Shown here in pieces: positions 16,088 to 25,094 of a DNA stretch of 64,000 bases (position 1 is its first letter; each line of letters starts with the position of its first letter). Position numbers and translations under genes: made by a program. Source of the stretch: CAYNRA01 sp046293395. Its GTDB lineage: Bacteria; Bacteroidota; Bacteroidia; Cytophagales; Spirosomataceae. The stretch covers positions 1,364,001 to 1,428,000 of the forward strand of contig JBKBOU010000001.1 in the NCBI GenBank assembly GCA_046293395.1, given 5' to 3'. The notes beneath the pieces were generated by a model. The model was not told the origin of the DNA and made no database searches. It saw only the letters and a list, made by a program, of their open reading frames with translations.

Positions 16088-16382
16088 TGTATGGTTGTTT
16101 GGGTAAAATTATTGCCAGTACTTACAAGACTTTATTCAAACTAATTCAGGAAACACTTTATTGGAAGCAAGGGCTAAGCGTTTCGAGCAGCGAAATTTAG
16201 AAAAAAAGAAAAGGGTTTCCCGTCTGATACGATTTCTACCAAAAAGAATTAAACTATTTTCATTTTGAGTACGCCAATAACACTACGAAGAAATACTTTT
16301 TCCTATAAAAAAGCTATACACTTTTGAAATGAGGTGAAAGAAATACGATTAAATTATGCGCAGAAATTAACCAAATTTCTAT
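16088..16382. other. Intergenic stretch without recognised feature
   Basis: About 295 bases between the toxin-like gene and the beta-barrel gene, both leftward. AT-rich. It must contain the toxin-like gene's promoter; a TAATTTTA string near 16107-16114 on the minus strand is a weak candidate. No open frame, repeat or terminator was convincing. Confidence 0.4.
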
Positions 16383-16946
16383 TCATTTCCATGAGCTACC
16401 AAAATGTGTACCCAGATGAAAACCAATAAAACGTAGGTTATAATCATTTGTGATTGAAGAAATTTTTTGGGGAATAATTGAGTATTCCATTGAAAGCCTA
16501 AAATTTCCAAACAAGATACCTGCTCGTGGGCCAAGAGTAATTCTTGTTGTTTCATCTGCACTAAAATTTAATGAGGATTCTGCAAAACTTCCAGTTTTCA
16601 GACCACCAATTCCGGCACCAATAAATGGTTTTACTTTTTTCTCTGTCAGGTAATATTCGCCAACAGCTCTACCGCCATACCAGGCGTTCAAAGAACCTCC
16701 ACCTTCGGCAGTTGTTAGATTGAAATAGCTGAGAGAACCCTCAGCAGCTATCCCGAAAGAAAACTTATCTGTTATACTATAAAGTAAACCGCCTGTCAAA
16801 CCGATTCCACCTCCTTTCAAATCATTTACTTTAGGTTGAAGATAAGATACCGTTATAAATTCCGTAATATCCCCTTTTTTGCCCTGAGCAAAAGCTAATT
16901 GAGAAATAAATACAAATCCTGAGAGTAAGTAAGTAAATTTACGCAT
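16383..16946 (-). CDS. Outer-membrane beta-barrel protein
   Basis: Protein of 187 residues with a clear signal peptide (MRKFTYLLSG to LAFAQ). The mature part alternates hydrophobic and polar residues in strands separated by Gly-rich turns (GGGIGLTGGLLYS, FIGAGIGGL, ITLGPRAGILFG), as in small eight-stranded OmpA/OmpX-like barrels. The last strand (FIGFHLGTHFGSSWK) does not end in the usual aromatic residue. The longer frame from 17003 would bury the signal peptide, so ATG 16946 is chosen. No specific function can be inferred. Confidence 0.7.
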   Translation of the reverse strand: MRKFTYLLSGFVFISQLAFAQGKKGDITEFITVSYLQPKVNDLKGGGIGLTGGLLYSITDKFSFGIAAEGSLSYFNLTTAEGGGSLNAWYGGRAVGEYYLTEKKVKPFIGAGIGGLKTGSFAESSLNFSADETTRITLGPRAGILFGNFRLSMEYSIIPQKISSITNDYNLRFIGFHLGTHFGSSWK

Positions 16947-17451
16947 GACATGAATGTGAATTAAAATGAATAATATACCTTTGAAAACAGATGATAACAC
17001 CAATAGGGCAAGAAAGCTTGAAAAATGATTCTTATTGAAATTGTACTATTTCAAATGAAAATGAATCTAAACGAATGCTTGAGTAGGTCAAAATTATGTT
17101 TTCAATTGGCCAGACTGATAACCTACTTTCTCGTTTGGTTTTCAAATTCATCGAAATACCAAACACGTATAAATTTTATCCATGAACGAACCAGACATAA
17201 GCTAATCTTTCAGGAGAATCAATATGTATTCGTTTGTTTTTCAAATCAAGTACAATTTTAAAGACAATATCGCCACCGACCAAAAAAACAGGTGATGAAC
17301 GACTTACAAAGTACATGAAACAACTCATTGGGTGACGAAATGACGACCCTTTTTGCTCTTTCCCACTACTTTCTTCCCCAGTTTACATAGCGCATTTCCT
17401 CGTCTCCGTCGAAAAGAAGGCTGCATCTACGGAAAATTTAGGACGATTGCT
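16947..17451. other. Intergenic region of about 500 bases
   Basis: Lies between the leftward beta-barrel gene and the rightward DUF1080-PA14 gene. A 78-codon frame at 17025-17261 starts at an ATG but has random-looking content and no homologue I recognise. No terminator, repeat or RNA structure was found. The rightward promoter sits at its end. Confidence 0.4.
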
Positions 17452-17459
17452 TACATTTG
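17452..17459 (+). promoter_or_regulatory. -7 element for the DUF1080-PA14 gene
   Basis: TACATTTG, a perfect TAnnTTTG, 27 bases before the ATG at 17487. Its TTG is the first codon of a longer, false frame. Confidence 0.6.
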
Positions 17460-17486
17460 TCGAGTAAACCCAACTCATTTTCAACT

Positions 17487-19289
17487 ATGATAAAACGCCT
17501 TTGGCTAGGTATTGCCGTTTGTGCACTTGCCTATCCTTCTTTCGCACAACACGTGCAACTTCCTCTCGATAATCTTTCTTTTTTTGAATCCAATCCAGCC
17601 AAAAACTGGCAAATCGTCGGGGATGTCCGTGCCAATTACACCGAAAAAAACCAATTAACCACACTTCCAGGTAAAGGTGTACTTGCCTGTATCCATCCGC
17701 TCGGAACGTATGGCTCTGAATTTGAGCTCTTTTCCAAAATGCAACATGGTGATTTAGATATTTCTTTCGATTTTATGATGGCGCAAGGAGCCAATTCAGG
17801 CATATATTTGCAAGGACGATATGAAATTCAGCTGATGGATAGTTGGGGAAAAAAAGCACCCAAATACAATGACCTCGGTGGTATTTACGAGCGTTGGAAC
17901 GATCAAATGCCAGACGGACAAAAGGGATTCGAAGGTTCCGCACCGAGAGTCAATGTAGCTAAAGCTCCTGGAATTTGGCAACATATCGACATTTCTTTCC
18001 AAGCACCCCGTTTTGATGTTAGTGGCAAAAAAATCCAACCTGCCAAAATTCTATCTATTACTCTAAATGGCATTCGTATTCATGAAAATGTCGTACTTTC
18101 TGGGGTCACACGCGGCGCTATTGATGCAAAAGAAGTGGCACTCGGCCCGTTGCGTTTCCAAGGAGACCATGGTTCACTCGCACTGAAAAACATTCAATTT
18201 CATTCGTTCGACAAACAAGCCGGAGCTGTATCCAATCTATCCTACAAAACCTACTACGGCAGTTACCCCCACGATGAAGATTTGTCTAAATTAACACCTC
18301 AAAAAACAGGAAAATTAGACGCAATAACCTGGGAAGTCACCGACCAAACCAATGACTACGCCTTTGTCATCGAAGGAAACTATTTCGCCCCTACTGCCGG
18401 AGAATACACATTTAAAGTTCTTGGAACTGGAAATACAACACTCCATATCGACGGCAAAGAACTCTTAGATAATAAATGGACGACTAGCCAAACGACACGA
18501 ACTGCCCGCGTCCAACTCTCTCAAGGGATGCATTCGCTTCGTTTATTTAATAATAAGCGAGACGGTTGGTTGCGGCCATCGTTGGCACTTTGGTCGGCAG
18601 GCCCTGGCTTCCGCGAGACGGCTCACCACGGCGTAAGTGCTTTGATTGCCGCGACGCCTTCAGACCCCATTTTGGTAGAAGCCATTGCACCAACGCATCT
18701 TCGTAGTTTTATGGATTTACCTTCCCAAAAACGGATAGTCCATGCGATTTCTGTGGGCGACCCAAGTCTCATTCATTATTCGTATGATCTAGACAATGGT
18801 TCGCTCTTCCAAGTTTGGCGCGGTGAATTTCTCGATACAACTCCCATGTGGAACGACCGAGGCGACGGTTCCTCAAAACCTCTCGGTGCGCTCGTTTATT
18901 TACCCAACGAACTTACCGTTGCAAAACCAGGAACATCCAGACAAGATACAACAGGGACAGGTTTTCGTCCGCTTGGGTATCAACTAGATGCGCAGGATAG
19001 ACCTATATTTCATTACCAAATCCACGGACAACGCATCACAGACACGATTCTACCCAAAGAAGGCAGAGGATTTGAGCGAACAATGACTGCCTCTGGAAAC
19101 GGTCTATTGGCACAACTAGCCAAAGGAAAGCGTATTGAAGCTATCAACCCTACGTCTTTCCTCGTCGATAATTCATATTATATCGAAGTTCCTCGTTCAG
19201 CCACTCCGCAACTCAGCCAAGTCGGAGAAATGCAAGAACTGACGGTCGTTTTATCTCCTACACCCTTTTCCTATTCCATCTTATTTTAA
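17487..19289 (+). CDS. DUF1080 (3-keto-disaccharide hydrolase) and PA14 protein
   Basis: Exported protein of 600 residues. The signal peptide ends at SFAQ (about residue 21). Residues about 30-230 are a jelly-roll DUF1080 domain (GDLDISFDFMMAQGANSGIYLQGRYEIQLMDS split by the Gly-Ile-Tyr core), a family that includes 3-keto-glycoside hydrolases and is often labelled family 16 glycoside hydrolase. Residues about 240-370 form a PA14 domain (NYFAPTAGEYTFKVLG, RLFNNKRDGW). The last 200 residues (VWRGEFLDTTPMWNDRGDG) form a domain seen next to cytochrome-linked sugar dehydrogenases. The next gene, 15 bases on, is such a protein. Role in extracytoplasmic sugar oxidation or cleavage is inferred. Confidence 0.8.
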   Translation: MIKRLWLGIAVCALAYPSFAQHVQLPLDNLSFFESNPAKNWQIVGDVRANYTEKNQLTTLPGKGVLACIHPLGTYGSEFELFSKMQHGDLDISFDFMMAQGANSGIYLQGRYEIQLMDSWGKKAPKYNDLGGIYERWNDQMPDGQKGFEGSAPRVNVAKAPGIWQHIDISFQAPRFDVSGKKIQPAKILSITLNGIRIHENVVLSGVTRGAIDAKEVALGPLRFQGDHGSLALKNIQFHSFDKQAGAVSNLSYKTYYGSYPHDEDLSKLTPQKTGKLDAITWEVTDQTNDYAFVIEGNYFAPTAGEYTFKVLGTGNTTLHIDGKELLDNKWTTSQTTRTARVQLSQGMHSLRLFNNKRDGWLRPSLALWSAGPGFRETAHHGVSALIAATPSDPILVEAIAPTHLRSFMDLPSQKRIVHAISVGDPSLIHYSYDLDNGSLFQVWRGEFLDTTPMWNDRGDGSSKPLGALVYLPNELTVAKPGTSRQDTTGTGFRPLGYQLDAQDRPIFHYQIHGQRITDTILPKEGRGFERTMTASGNGLLAQLAKGKRIEAINPTSFLVDNSYYIEVPRSATPQLSQVGEMQELTVVLSPTPFSYSILF

Positions 19290-19304
19290 TGTTTAGACCC
19301 TTTC

Positions 19305-21239
19305 ATGATGAAAAAACACGTATTTTTTATATGTCTTGTTGGGCAATTGCTATTTACCAGCAAGGGGTGGGCACAAGAGTCACCCAAAGAAGAAGATTTC
19401 TATAAAATCGTGACATTACCCGTTCCAGAAGGCATTTTGTTGGAAGTGGGTGGCGTTACGTCGCTTCCGAATGGTTCCATTGCGTTAGCTACCCGACGAG
19501 GAGATGTTTGGGTCATAGAAAACCCAACGAGTCGCCAGCCGTATTTCCGTAAATTTGCTTCTGGTTTACACGAAGTCCTAGGACTTGTTTACAAAGAGGG
19601 TTCCTTCTATTGCGCACAACGCGGTGAATTAACCCGATTGGCAGATACAAATGGTGACGGCAAGGCAGATTTGTACGAAACTGTGCACGCGTGGCCGATT
19701 TCCGGACATTACCACGAGTATTCCTTTGGACCTAAAATAGCGCCAGATGGTAGTTTTTTTGTAAGTGGAAATGTTGCTTTTGGTGATGAAGAATGGTGGC
19801 GAGGAGAATCCAGAGTGCCTACACGAGGATGGATGTTCCAGATTACTCCCGATGGCAAGCGAATCCCTTGGGCTACGGGTATGCGCTCCCCTGCTGGCTT
19901 AGGTATGATTGATGGTGACTTATTTTATACGGACAACCAAGGAGACTGGATGGGTTCAGGTGGTATTTGGCATGTAAAAAAGGGTGGATTTATGGGTCAT
20001 CCTGCGGGGCTAAAATGGGCTGCGGATTCTCCTGTTCAAATTACTGAACAGCAGTTTTTTGCGCTGCGCGATAACCGCCAAGTACGTGCCGCCAATGGTA
20101 CGATGCTAAAACCTGAAAACGTACAAGAAGAAACGCCTGAACTCTTATACGAACTGAAAGATAAACTCCCAGGTTTGCAAACTCCGGCGGTTTGGCTTCC
20201 GCATGGTATCCTAGGAATTTCTAACTCAGAGATTCTCAAAGACGAAACTATGGGTGCTTTCGGCCCATTTGCTGGTCAACTTTTTGTCGGCGACCAAGGG
20301 CAATCCAAAATTATGCGTGTATTCTTGGAAAAGGTAAACGGAGAATATCAGGGAGCAGCTTTTGATTTCCGTGCCGGATTTCAGTCGGGCGTTTTGCGAA
20401 TGGCATTTGCGCAAGATGGTAGTTTATTTGTCGGCGAAACCAACCGAGGTTGGGGCTCAGCCGGTGATGCCAACCAAGGGTTTCAACGACTCGTTTGGAA
20501 CGGAAAAGTGCCTTTCGAAATGCTTGCCGTTCGGGCGATGCCAGATGGTTTTGAGATTGAATTTACTCTTCCAATTGACCCTACCTCCGCTGAAAATCTA
20601 GGAAATTACGCACTCAATAGCTTTTTGTATAAACACCATCCTGTCTATGGTTCACCACCTGTGAACCGGAAAGAACTGACTATCAAGGGCGTAAAGGTTT
20701 CAGCTGACCGAAAAAAAGTACGTCTCGTCGTCGATGGGCTTCGTCCGTACTATATTCATGAAATCAATCTGGACGGGATTCGCTCCGCTGAAAATGCGTG
20801 GTCTTTGGTTCATCCTACCGCCTATTATACCTTGAATACCATTCCTTCCGGAACAAAAATGGCAAGCAATGAACTGAAAGGAACAGCTCCTGCCAAAACA
20901 ACACAAAAGCCTGTTAATCAGGCAAATACCAAACAATTAATATCTCCTGACGCGAAAGGAAAACCAGTTGCAACAGCCGTTCAGCCGACATTCGCCACAC
21001 TCAAACCTTTGCTTCAAAAACATACGTGCTTGGCTTGCCACGCAGAGGACAAGAAAGTGATTGGTCCGGCATTCAAAGAAATTGCAAAAAGAAAATACAG
21101 CGATGAAAAAATCGTTGAGTTAATTTATAATCCGAAACCAGAAAACTGGCCAGATTACGCGACACCCATGGCACCCATGCCGCAAGTGCCTCGAAAAGAT
21201 GCCCTTCAAATTGCAAATTATATCAATAGTTTGCGTTAA
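19305..21239 (+). CDS. Beta-propeller dehydrogenase-like protein with cytochrome c domain
   Basis: Exported protein of 644 residues with a signal peptide ending at GWAQ. Residues about 35-410 form a six-bladed propeller of the glucose/sorbosone dehydrogenase type (RRGDVWVIENP, DTNGDGKADLYETVHAWPISGH split across positions 105-130, FVGDQGQSKIMRV). After a linker (about 415-560) a C-terminal cytochrome c domain has one haem site, CLACH, a distal Met in APMPQVP, and the family pattern KVIGPAFKEIAKR. It probably oxidises a sugar and passes electrons to the haem. It forms a two-gene unit with the DUF1080-PA14 gene and ends at a strong terminator. PQQ dependence cannot be read from the sequence. 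Confidence 0.82.
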   Translation: MMKKHVFFICLVGQLLFTSKGWAQESPKEEDFYKIVTLPVPEGILLEVGGVTSLPNGSIALATRRGDVWVIENPTSRQPYFRKFASGLHEVLGLVYKEGSFYCAQRGELTRLADTNGDGKADLYETVHAWPISGHYHEYSFGPKIAPDGSFFVSGNVAFGDEEWWRGESRVPTRGWMFQITPDGKRIPWATGMRSPAGLGMIDGDLFYTDNQGDWMGSGGIWHVKKGGFMGHPAGLKWAADSPVQITEQQFFALRDNRQVRAANGTMLKPENVQEETPELLYELKDKLPGLQTPAVWLPHGILGISNSEILKDETMGAFGPFAGQLFVGDQGQSKIMRVFLEKVNGEYQGAAFDFRAGFQSGVLRMAFAQDGSLFVGETNRGWGSAGDANQGFQRLVWNGKVPFEMLAVRAMPDGFEIEFTLPIDPTSAENLGNYALNSFLYKHHPVYGSPPVNRKELTIKGVKVSADRKKVRLVVDGLRPYYIHEINLDGIRSAENAWSLVHPTAYYTLNTIPSGTKMASNELKGTAPAKTTQKPVNQANTKQLISPDAKGKPVATAVQPTFATLKPLLQKHTCLACHAEDKKVIGPAFKEIAKRKYSDEKIVELIYNPKPENWPDYATPMAPMPQVPRKDALQIANYINSLR

Positions 21240-21249
21240 TGTGCCGCTG

Positions 21250-21290
21250 AAAAGTCTGTTGGTTTGAAAACCAACAGACTTTTTTATTTT
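21250..21290 (+). terminator. Terminator after the propeller-cytochrome gene
   Basis: AAAGTCTGTTGGTTT pairs with AAACCAACAGACTTT with a minimal loop, followed by a T-rich run. It lies only about 10 bases before the next rightward gene, so that gene should have its own start or depend on read-through. Confidence 0.85.
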
Positions 21291-21298
21291 ACTTGCTT

Positions 21299-22915
21299 AT
21301 GCGTATATATCGTTTTGCTTTCCCAATTTTACTACTACTGTATATTGCCTATCTACCGCTCGATGTGCTTGAAGTCGATGCAGCTCAATATGCTTCGATA
21401 GCACGTGAAATGAACGAACGCGGAGATTTTCTGCAAGTCTATCACCGTGGGGAGGATTACCTAGACAAACCACCTCTGTTGTTTTGGTTGGCAAGCCTTT
21501 CCTTTTCTATGTTTGGGGTTTCAACGTGGGCGTATAAACTTCCTGCCTTTCTAGCACTTCTTTTGGCACTCATTAGTACCTATCGCTTCACCAAAATTTG
21601 GTATTCGGCGCAAACCGCACTTCTCGCCACACTCCTTTTGGGCTCGTCTCAAGCCTTTTTCTTGCTCGTAAACGATGTCCGGACAGACGGTCTGTTATTG
21701 TCTGCACTTATTGGTTCGTTAGCCCAAATTTCAGATTATTGGAAAAACAAAAAGAATACATCTCTCCTACTTGCCGCATTTTTTGTTGGGCTAGGGATGC
21801 TTGCCAAAGGGCCCATTGCCTTGGTATTTTTTGGGTTTGCCGTGGGTGGACATGTATTGGTTCGGCGCGAATGGAAACTCCTTTTTTCTGTCCAATGGTT
21901 CTCTTTTCTCGGGATTATCTTACTTGTGCTTCTTCCCATGTGTATTGGACTTTATCAACAATTTGATTTACATCCTGAAAAAACTGTCTATGGTCTTCAA
22001 GGTCCTTCAGGATTAGAATTTTATTTCTGGACACAAAGTTTTGGACGAATAACGGGGGAAATCTATTGGAAAAACGATACTTCTTTTTTGTACTTTTTCC
22101 ACACGATTCTCTGGGACTTTCAACCTTGGATTCTCTTTTTAATTCCTGCTCTTTTTTATAAAATCACGCGTTTTCGGCAGTCCACAGAATGGATGAGTCT
22201 TGCTGTTTTTATCCTAGGGTTTGCTTCTTTGTCTTTATCGAATTACAAACTTCCCCATTATATTTTTCCGTTATTGCCTTTTTCCTCTATTCTGTTGGCG
22301 GATTATCTTCTATCGACTTCTTGGAAAAACAAGGCGATTCTTCGTTTACAAAAACTCCATTTCGCGAGTTTACATCTGTTCTTTTTTCTCCTTGTATGTA
22401 GCCTATTTTTCTTTTTTGATGCACCCAATTCTTGGTTTATTTGGTTGGTTGGTATAGGTTGGCTTTTGCTCAGCAGTATTCCTTTTCTATTTCGTTCCTC
22501 TTGGCAAAAAACAGTAATATCAGGACTCATTGCGAGTTTGTTCTTCACGTTTTCACTCAGATATTATCTCTATCCAGCTTGGTTTTCGTATCAATCAACG
22601 AGCATTCTGGGAAAAGAAATTCACGCGCAAAAATGGCCGGTAGATCGTATTTTTTGTTTCCGTGTACATGGTCATAGCCTTGATTTTTACGCGCAACGAA
22701 TCATTCCATTTGTTACGCTCTCATCACTTGAAAAAAACACGTATATCTATACGGATGTCGTTGGTAAAAAAGAAATAGAAGCAAATTGGAACGGAAATAT
22801 AGAGGTAATGCAAACATTCAGCCATTTTCAAGTGAGTAAATTAACTGTTCCATTTTTACGAAAAGATACGAGAGAGCAAACATTGGAAACAAGATACCTA
22901 CTTCTCATTCAGTAA
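21299..22915 (+). CDS. GT39 family glycosyltransferase (ArnT-like)
   Basis: Integral membrane protein of 538 residues with about twelve hydrophobic helices. The first periplasmic loop has EVDAAQYASIAREMNERGD, where the acidic residue after the first helix matches the catalytic Asp of GT39/GT83 enzymes such as ArnT. YLDKPPLLFWL shortly after is the conserved DKPP motif of this class. It should transfer a sugar from a polyprenyl phosphate donor to lipid A, glycan or protein in the periplasm. Acceptor is unknown. The ATG at 21299 replaces an in-frame TTG six bases earlier. Confidence 0.88.
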   Translation: MRIYRFAFPILLLLYIAYLPLDVLEVDAAQYASIAREMNERGDFLQVYHRGEDYLDKPPLLFWLASLSFSMFGVSTWAYKLPAFLALLLALISTYRFTKIWYSAQTALLATLLLGSSQAFFLLVNDVRTDGLLLSALIGSLAQISDYWKNKKNTSLLLAAFFVGLGMLAKGPIALVFFGFAVGGHVLVRREWKLLFSVQWFSFLGIILLVLLPMCIGLYQQFDLHPEKTVYGLQGPSGLEFYFWTQSFGRITGEIYWKNDTSFLYFFHTILWDFQPWILFLIPALFYKITRFRQSTEWMSLAVFILGFASLSLSNYKLPHYIFPLLPFSSILLADYLLSTSWKNKAILRLQKLHFASLHLFFFLLVCSLFFFFDAPNSWFIWLVGIGWLLLSSIPFLFRSSWQKTVISGLIASLFFTFSLRYYLYPAWFSYQSTSILGKEIHAQKWPVDRIFCFRVHGHSLDFYAQRIIPFVTLSSLEKNTYIYTDVVGKKEIEANWNGNIEVMQTFSHFQVSKLTVPFLRKDTREQTLETRYLLLIQ

Positions 22916-23339
22916 TCCAACCCTACTTTCTACTTCTTGATACACGTATTTTTTCCTCAAATACAATGTATGTGTGTCTTACATTTTACCTAAAACGAAC
23001 ACAAAGAACTTCTAAGATTCATAAAACGGAGTACGCATAGACAAAAGTTTTGAGTGCGAATGGAAGCAAAAAAAGAAAATACGAACCGACTATCTTTTTT
23101 AGTACGACTGATTTGTATAAAAATTTTACTTTTTCGTAGTAACAAAACGTGCTTATTATAAGCTATTTATATGTAATTTATAATAAACATAAAAAATCGT
23201 TATACAACAAAGTAAAAAAAGGCTGGTTTGGAAGAAAATGTTTGAATCGACGGATACACACATTTGGTAGATAAAGATGTCCCAATTACCCGAAACAACA
23301 ACTTCATCTACGAGTAGAAAAACAAAACAAAAAACAAAA
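22916..23339. other. AT-rich intergenic region upstream of carbonic anhydrase gene
   Basis: About 420 bases between two rightward genes with no clear terminator after the GT39 gene. A near-consensus -7 element CACATTTG (23259-23266, one mismatch to TAnnTTTG) lies before the carbonic anhydrase start. An in-frame ATG at 23277 would add 21 polar residues before the signal peptide. Confidence 0.4.
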
Positions 23340-24149
23340 ATGAAACAGACAATTCTTTTGGGGGCAGCAATGCTTTGCCTTCATACATTGGCAAATGCCC
23401 AAACCCAAATCAACAAAAAAACAAACAAATCAGATCTCAAAACAGCAGAAAACGCCAGAACTATTGTCATTGACTCTGCGCAATGGAGGAAGGAATACTA
23501 TGTTGTCAATCGAGATTCAGCTTTTGCGGACCCACGCATCGCTTTGAAGAAACTAGCTGGTGGAAACAAGCGGTTTGTCGAAGGAAAAAGCATTCGCCCA
23601 AGACAAGACATGAGCACAATCAAGGAACTTGAAAATGGACAAACGCCTTTCGCTACCATTGTAGGTTGTTCTGATTCACGCGTGCCAAACGAAATGATTT
23701 TTGACCAAGGTTTGGGTGATTTATTCATCATTCGTACCGCCGGACAAGTATCGTCGGCTGCTTCTTATGGCAGCATGGAATTTGCCGTTGCAAAATTGAA
23801 AACGAAACTCATTGTTGTGCTTGGTCATACAGAATGTGGCGCGGTGGCAGCAGCGGTGCAACGCCCAGAGAATGTTCCAGGGCATATTGTCACACTTATC
23901 AATGAAATCAAACCAGCCGTGGCGAAATGTTCTCATTTACCCGGCGACCCGGTGAATAATGCAGTAAGGCAGAATGTCATTGACCAAGTGAATAACCTGC
24001 GTGATTTAGACCCAATTTTGCATACAAAATACGTCGATGGCGAAATCCTGATTGTAGGTGCAATCTATGACATCCACACAGGAAAAGTAGAGTTCCTAGA
24101 AGAAACGTTGTATAATTTACCTCGTCCAAAAGCAAAAGAAACAAAATGA
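23340..24149 (+). CDS. Exported beta-type carbonic anhydrase
   Basis: Zinc enzyme of 269 residues converting CO2 to bicarbonate. With ATG 23340 the protein begins with a good signal peptide (MKQTILLGAA to LANAQ), so it should act in the periplasm. Zinc ligands are Cys110 in GCSDSR, His163 and Cys166 in GHTECGA; Asp112 and Arg114 form the usual dyad. FIIRTAGQV and GSMEFAVAKL are family strands. The upstream ATG at 23277 would put a Thr/Ser/Lys-rich segment in front of the signal peptide and is rejected. A DUF2490 barrel gene overlaps the stop codon. Confidence 0.9.
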   Translation: MKQTILLGAAMLCLHTLANAQTQINKKTNKSDLKTAENARTIVIDSAQWRKEYYVVNRDSAFADPRIALKKLAGGNKRFVEGKSIRPRQDMSTIKELENGQTPFATIVGCSDSRVPNEMIFDQGLGDLFIIRTAGQVSSAASYGSMEFAVAKLKTKLIVVLGHTECGAVAAAVQRPENVPGHIVTLINEIKPAVAKCSHLPGDPVNNAVRQNVIDQVNNLRDLDPILHTKYVDGEILIVGAIYDIHTGKVEFLEETLYNLPRPKAKETK

Positions 24150-24907
24150 GACGGTTTAGTTGGCTTCTTTTTCTCTTCTTGATTGCATCGAATACACGGG
24201 TTTCAGGGCAAAATAACCGACTAAATCACTCCAACGCAATTGGTTGGTACAATTACTTTGGAACTTTCAAACTAGCCAAAAAATGGGGGCTTCATACAGA
24301 GTACCAATGGCGAAGAGAGCAATTCATCACCAATTGGCAGCAAAGTTTGGCACGTGTGGGCGTCAATTATAGACCAAATTCAGGTGTTCTTTTTCGGGTA
24401 GGATATGCCTGGATAGAAACTTTTCCGTACGGTGAATTTCCTTTGAATGGTTTAGGACGTGATTTTACGGAACATCGAATTTTCCAGATGGCTCAGTTAT
24501 CTCACAAGCAAGCTAATGTGCAGCTTTCGCATCGTTTTATGTTGGAACAGCGGTTTGTCGGCAGATATAGCTCTGCCGATGTCACGAAGGAAGATGAATT
24601 TCCGCTTTTACATAGAATGCGGTATATGTTCCGGGCAGATATTCCGCTGAGCAAAAGTAATCCTGCGAAATCTCCTTATCTAGCCGTTTATGATGAGGTG
24701 ATGATAGGTTTCGGGCCGAATGTCAATGCCAATGTTTTTGACCAAAACCGGATTGGTGTTTTAATCGGGAAACCTATCACCAAAGCCGTTCGGCTTGAGG
24801 GCGGTTATTTGAACCAAACCGTTCAATTTGGACGGTTAATCAACGGTCAAAATGTGTTTCAATACAATAATGGCTTGATTATCAATATGAATATTCAGGT
24901 AAACTGA
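24146..24907 (+). CDS. DUF2490 outer-membrane protein
   Basis: Exported protein of 253 residues; signal peptide ends near RVSGQ. The mature part matches DUF2490: NAIGWYNYFGTFKLAKKWGL, HTEYQWRREQF, and a long barrel of amphipathic strands ending in hydrophobic residues (GLIINMNIQVN). Such proteins are thought to sit in the outer membrane; function is unknown. Its ATG overlaps the carbonic anhydrase stop codon (ATGA), implying co-production and perhaps a shared role at the cell surface. Confidence 0.82.
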   Translation: MRRFSWLLFLFLIASNTRVSGQNNRLNHSNAIGWYNYFGTFKLAKKWGLHTEYQWRREQFITNWQQSLARVGVNYRPNSGVLFRVGYAWIETFPYGEFPLNGLGRDFTEHRIFQMAQLSHKQANVQLSHRFMLEQRFVGRYSSADVTKEDEFPLLHRMRYMFRADIPLSKSNPAKSPYLAVYDEVMIGFGPNVNANVFDQNRIGVLIGKPITKAVRLEGGYLNQTVQFGRLINGQNVFQYNNGLIINMNIQVN

Positions 24908-24920
24908 TTGAGATTACGTC

Positions 24921-24960
24921 AAAATGCCCTAGAAAATCTTCGGAATTTCTAGGGCATTTT
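24921..24960. terminator. Bidirectional terminator
   Basis: A perfect 15-base stem, AAAATGCCCTAGAAA against TTTCTAGGGCATTTT, around a loop containing CTTCGG. It ends the carbonic anhydrase operon and may serve the convergent MBL gene. Confidence 0.88.
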
Positions 24961-25094
24961 GATTGGTAAGTTATTCACATAAAAAGCGGCTTGTTTCTAT
25001 AAACCAACGAATTTCGAATTTTCTAACTAAACGTATAAAGAAACAAGACTATTAAGTATAAATTATTGATAAACAAATACTTACAAAAAATTAA

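Noticed and set aside
17025..17261. 78-codon frame in the intergenic region
   Set aside because: No promoter, no recognisable motif, and composition of random AT-rich sequence.
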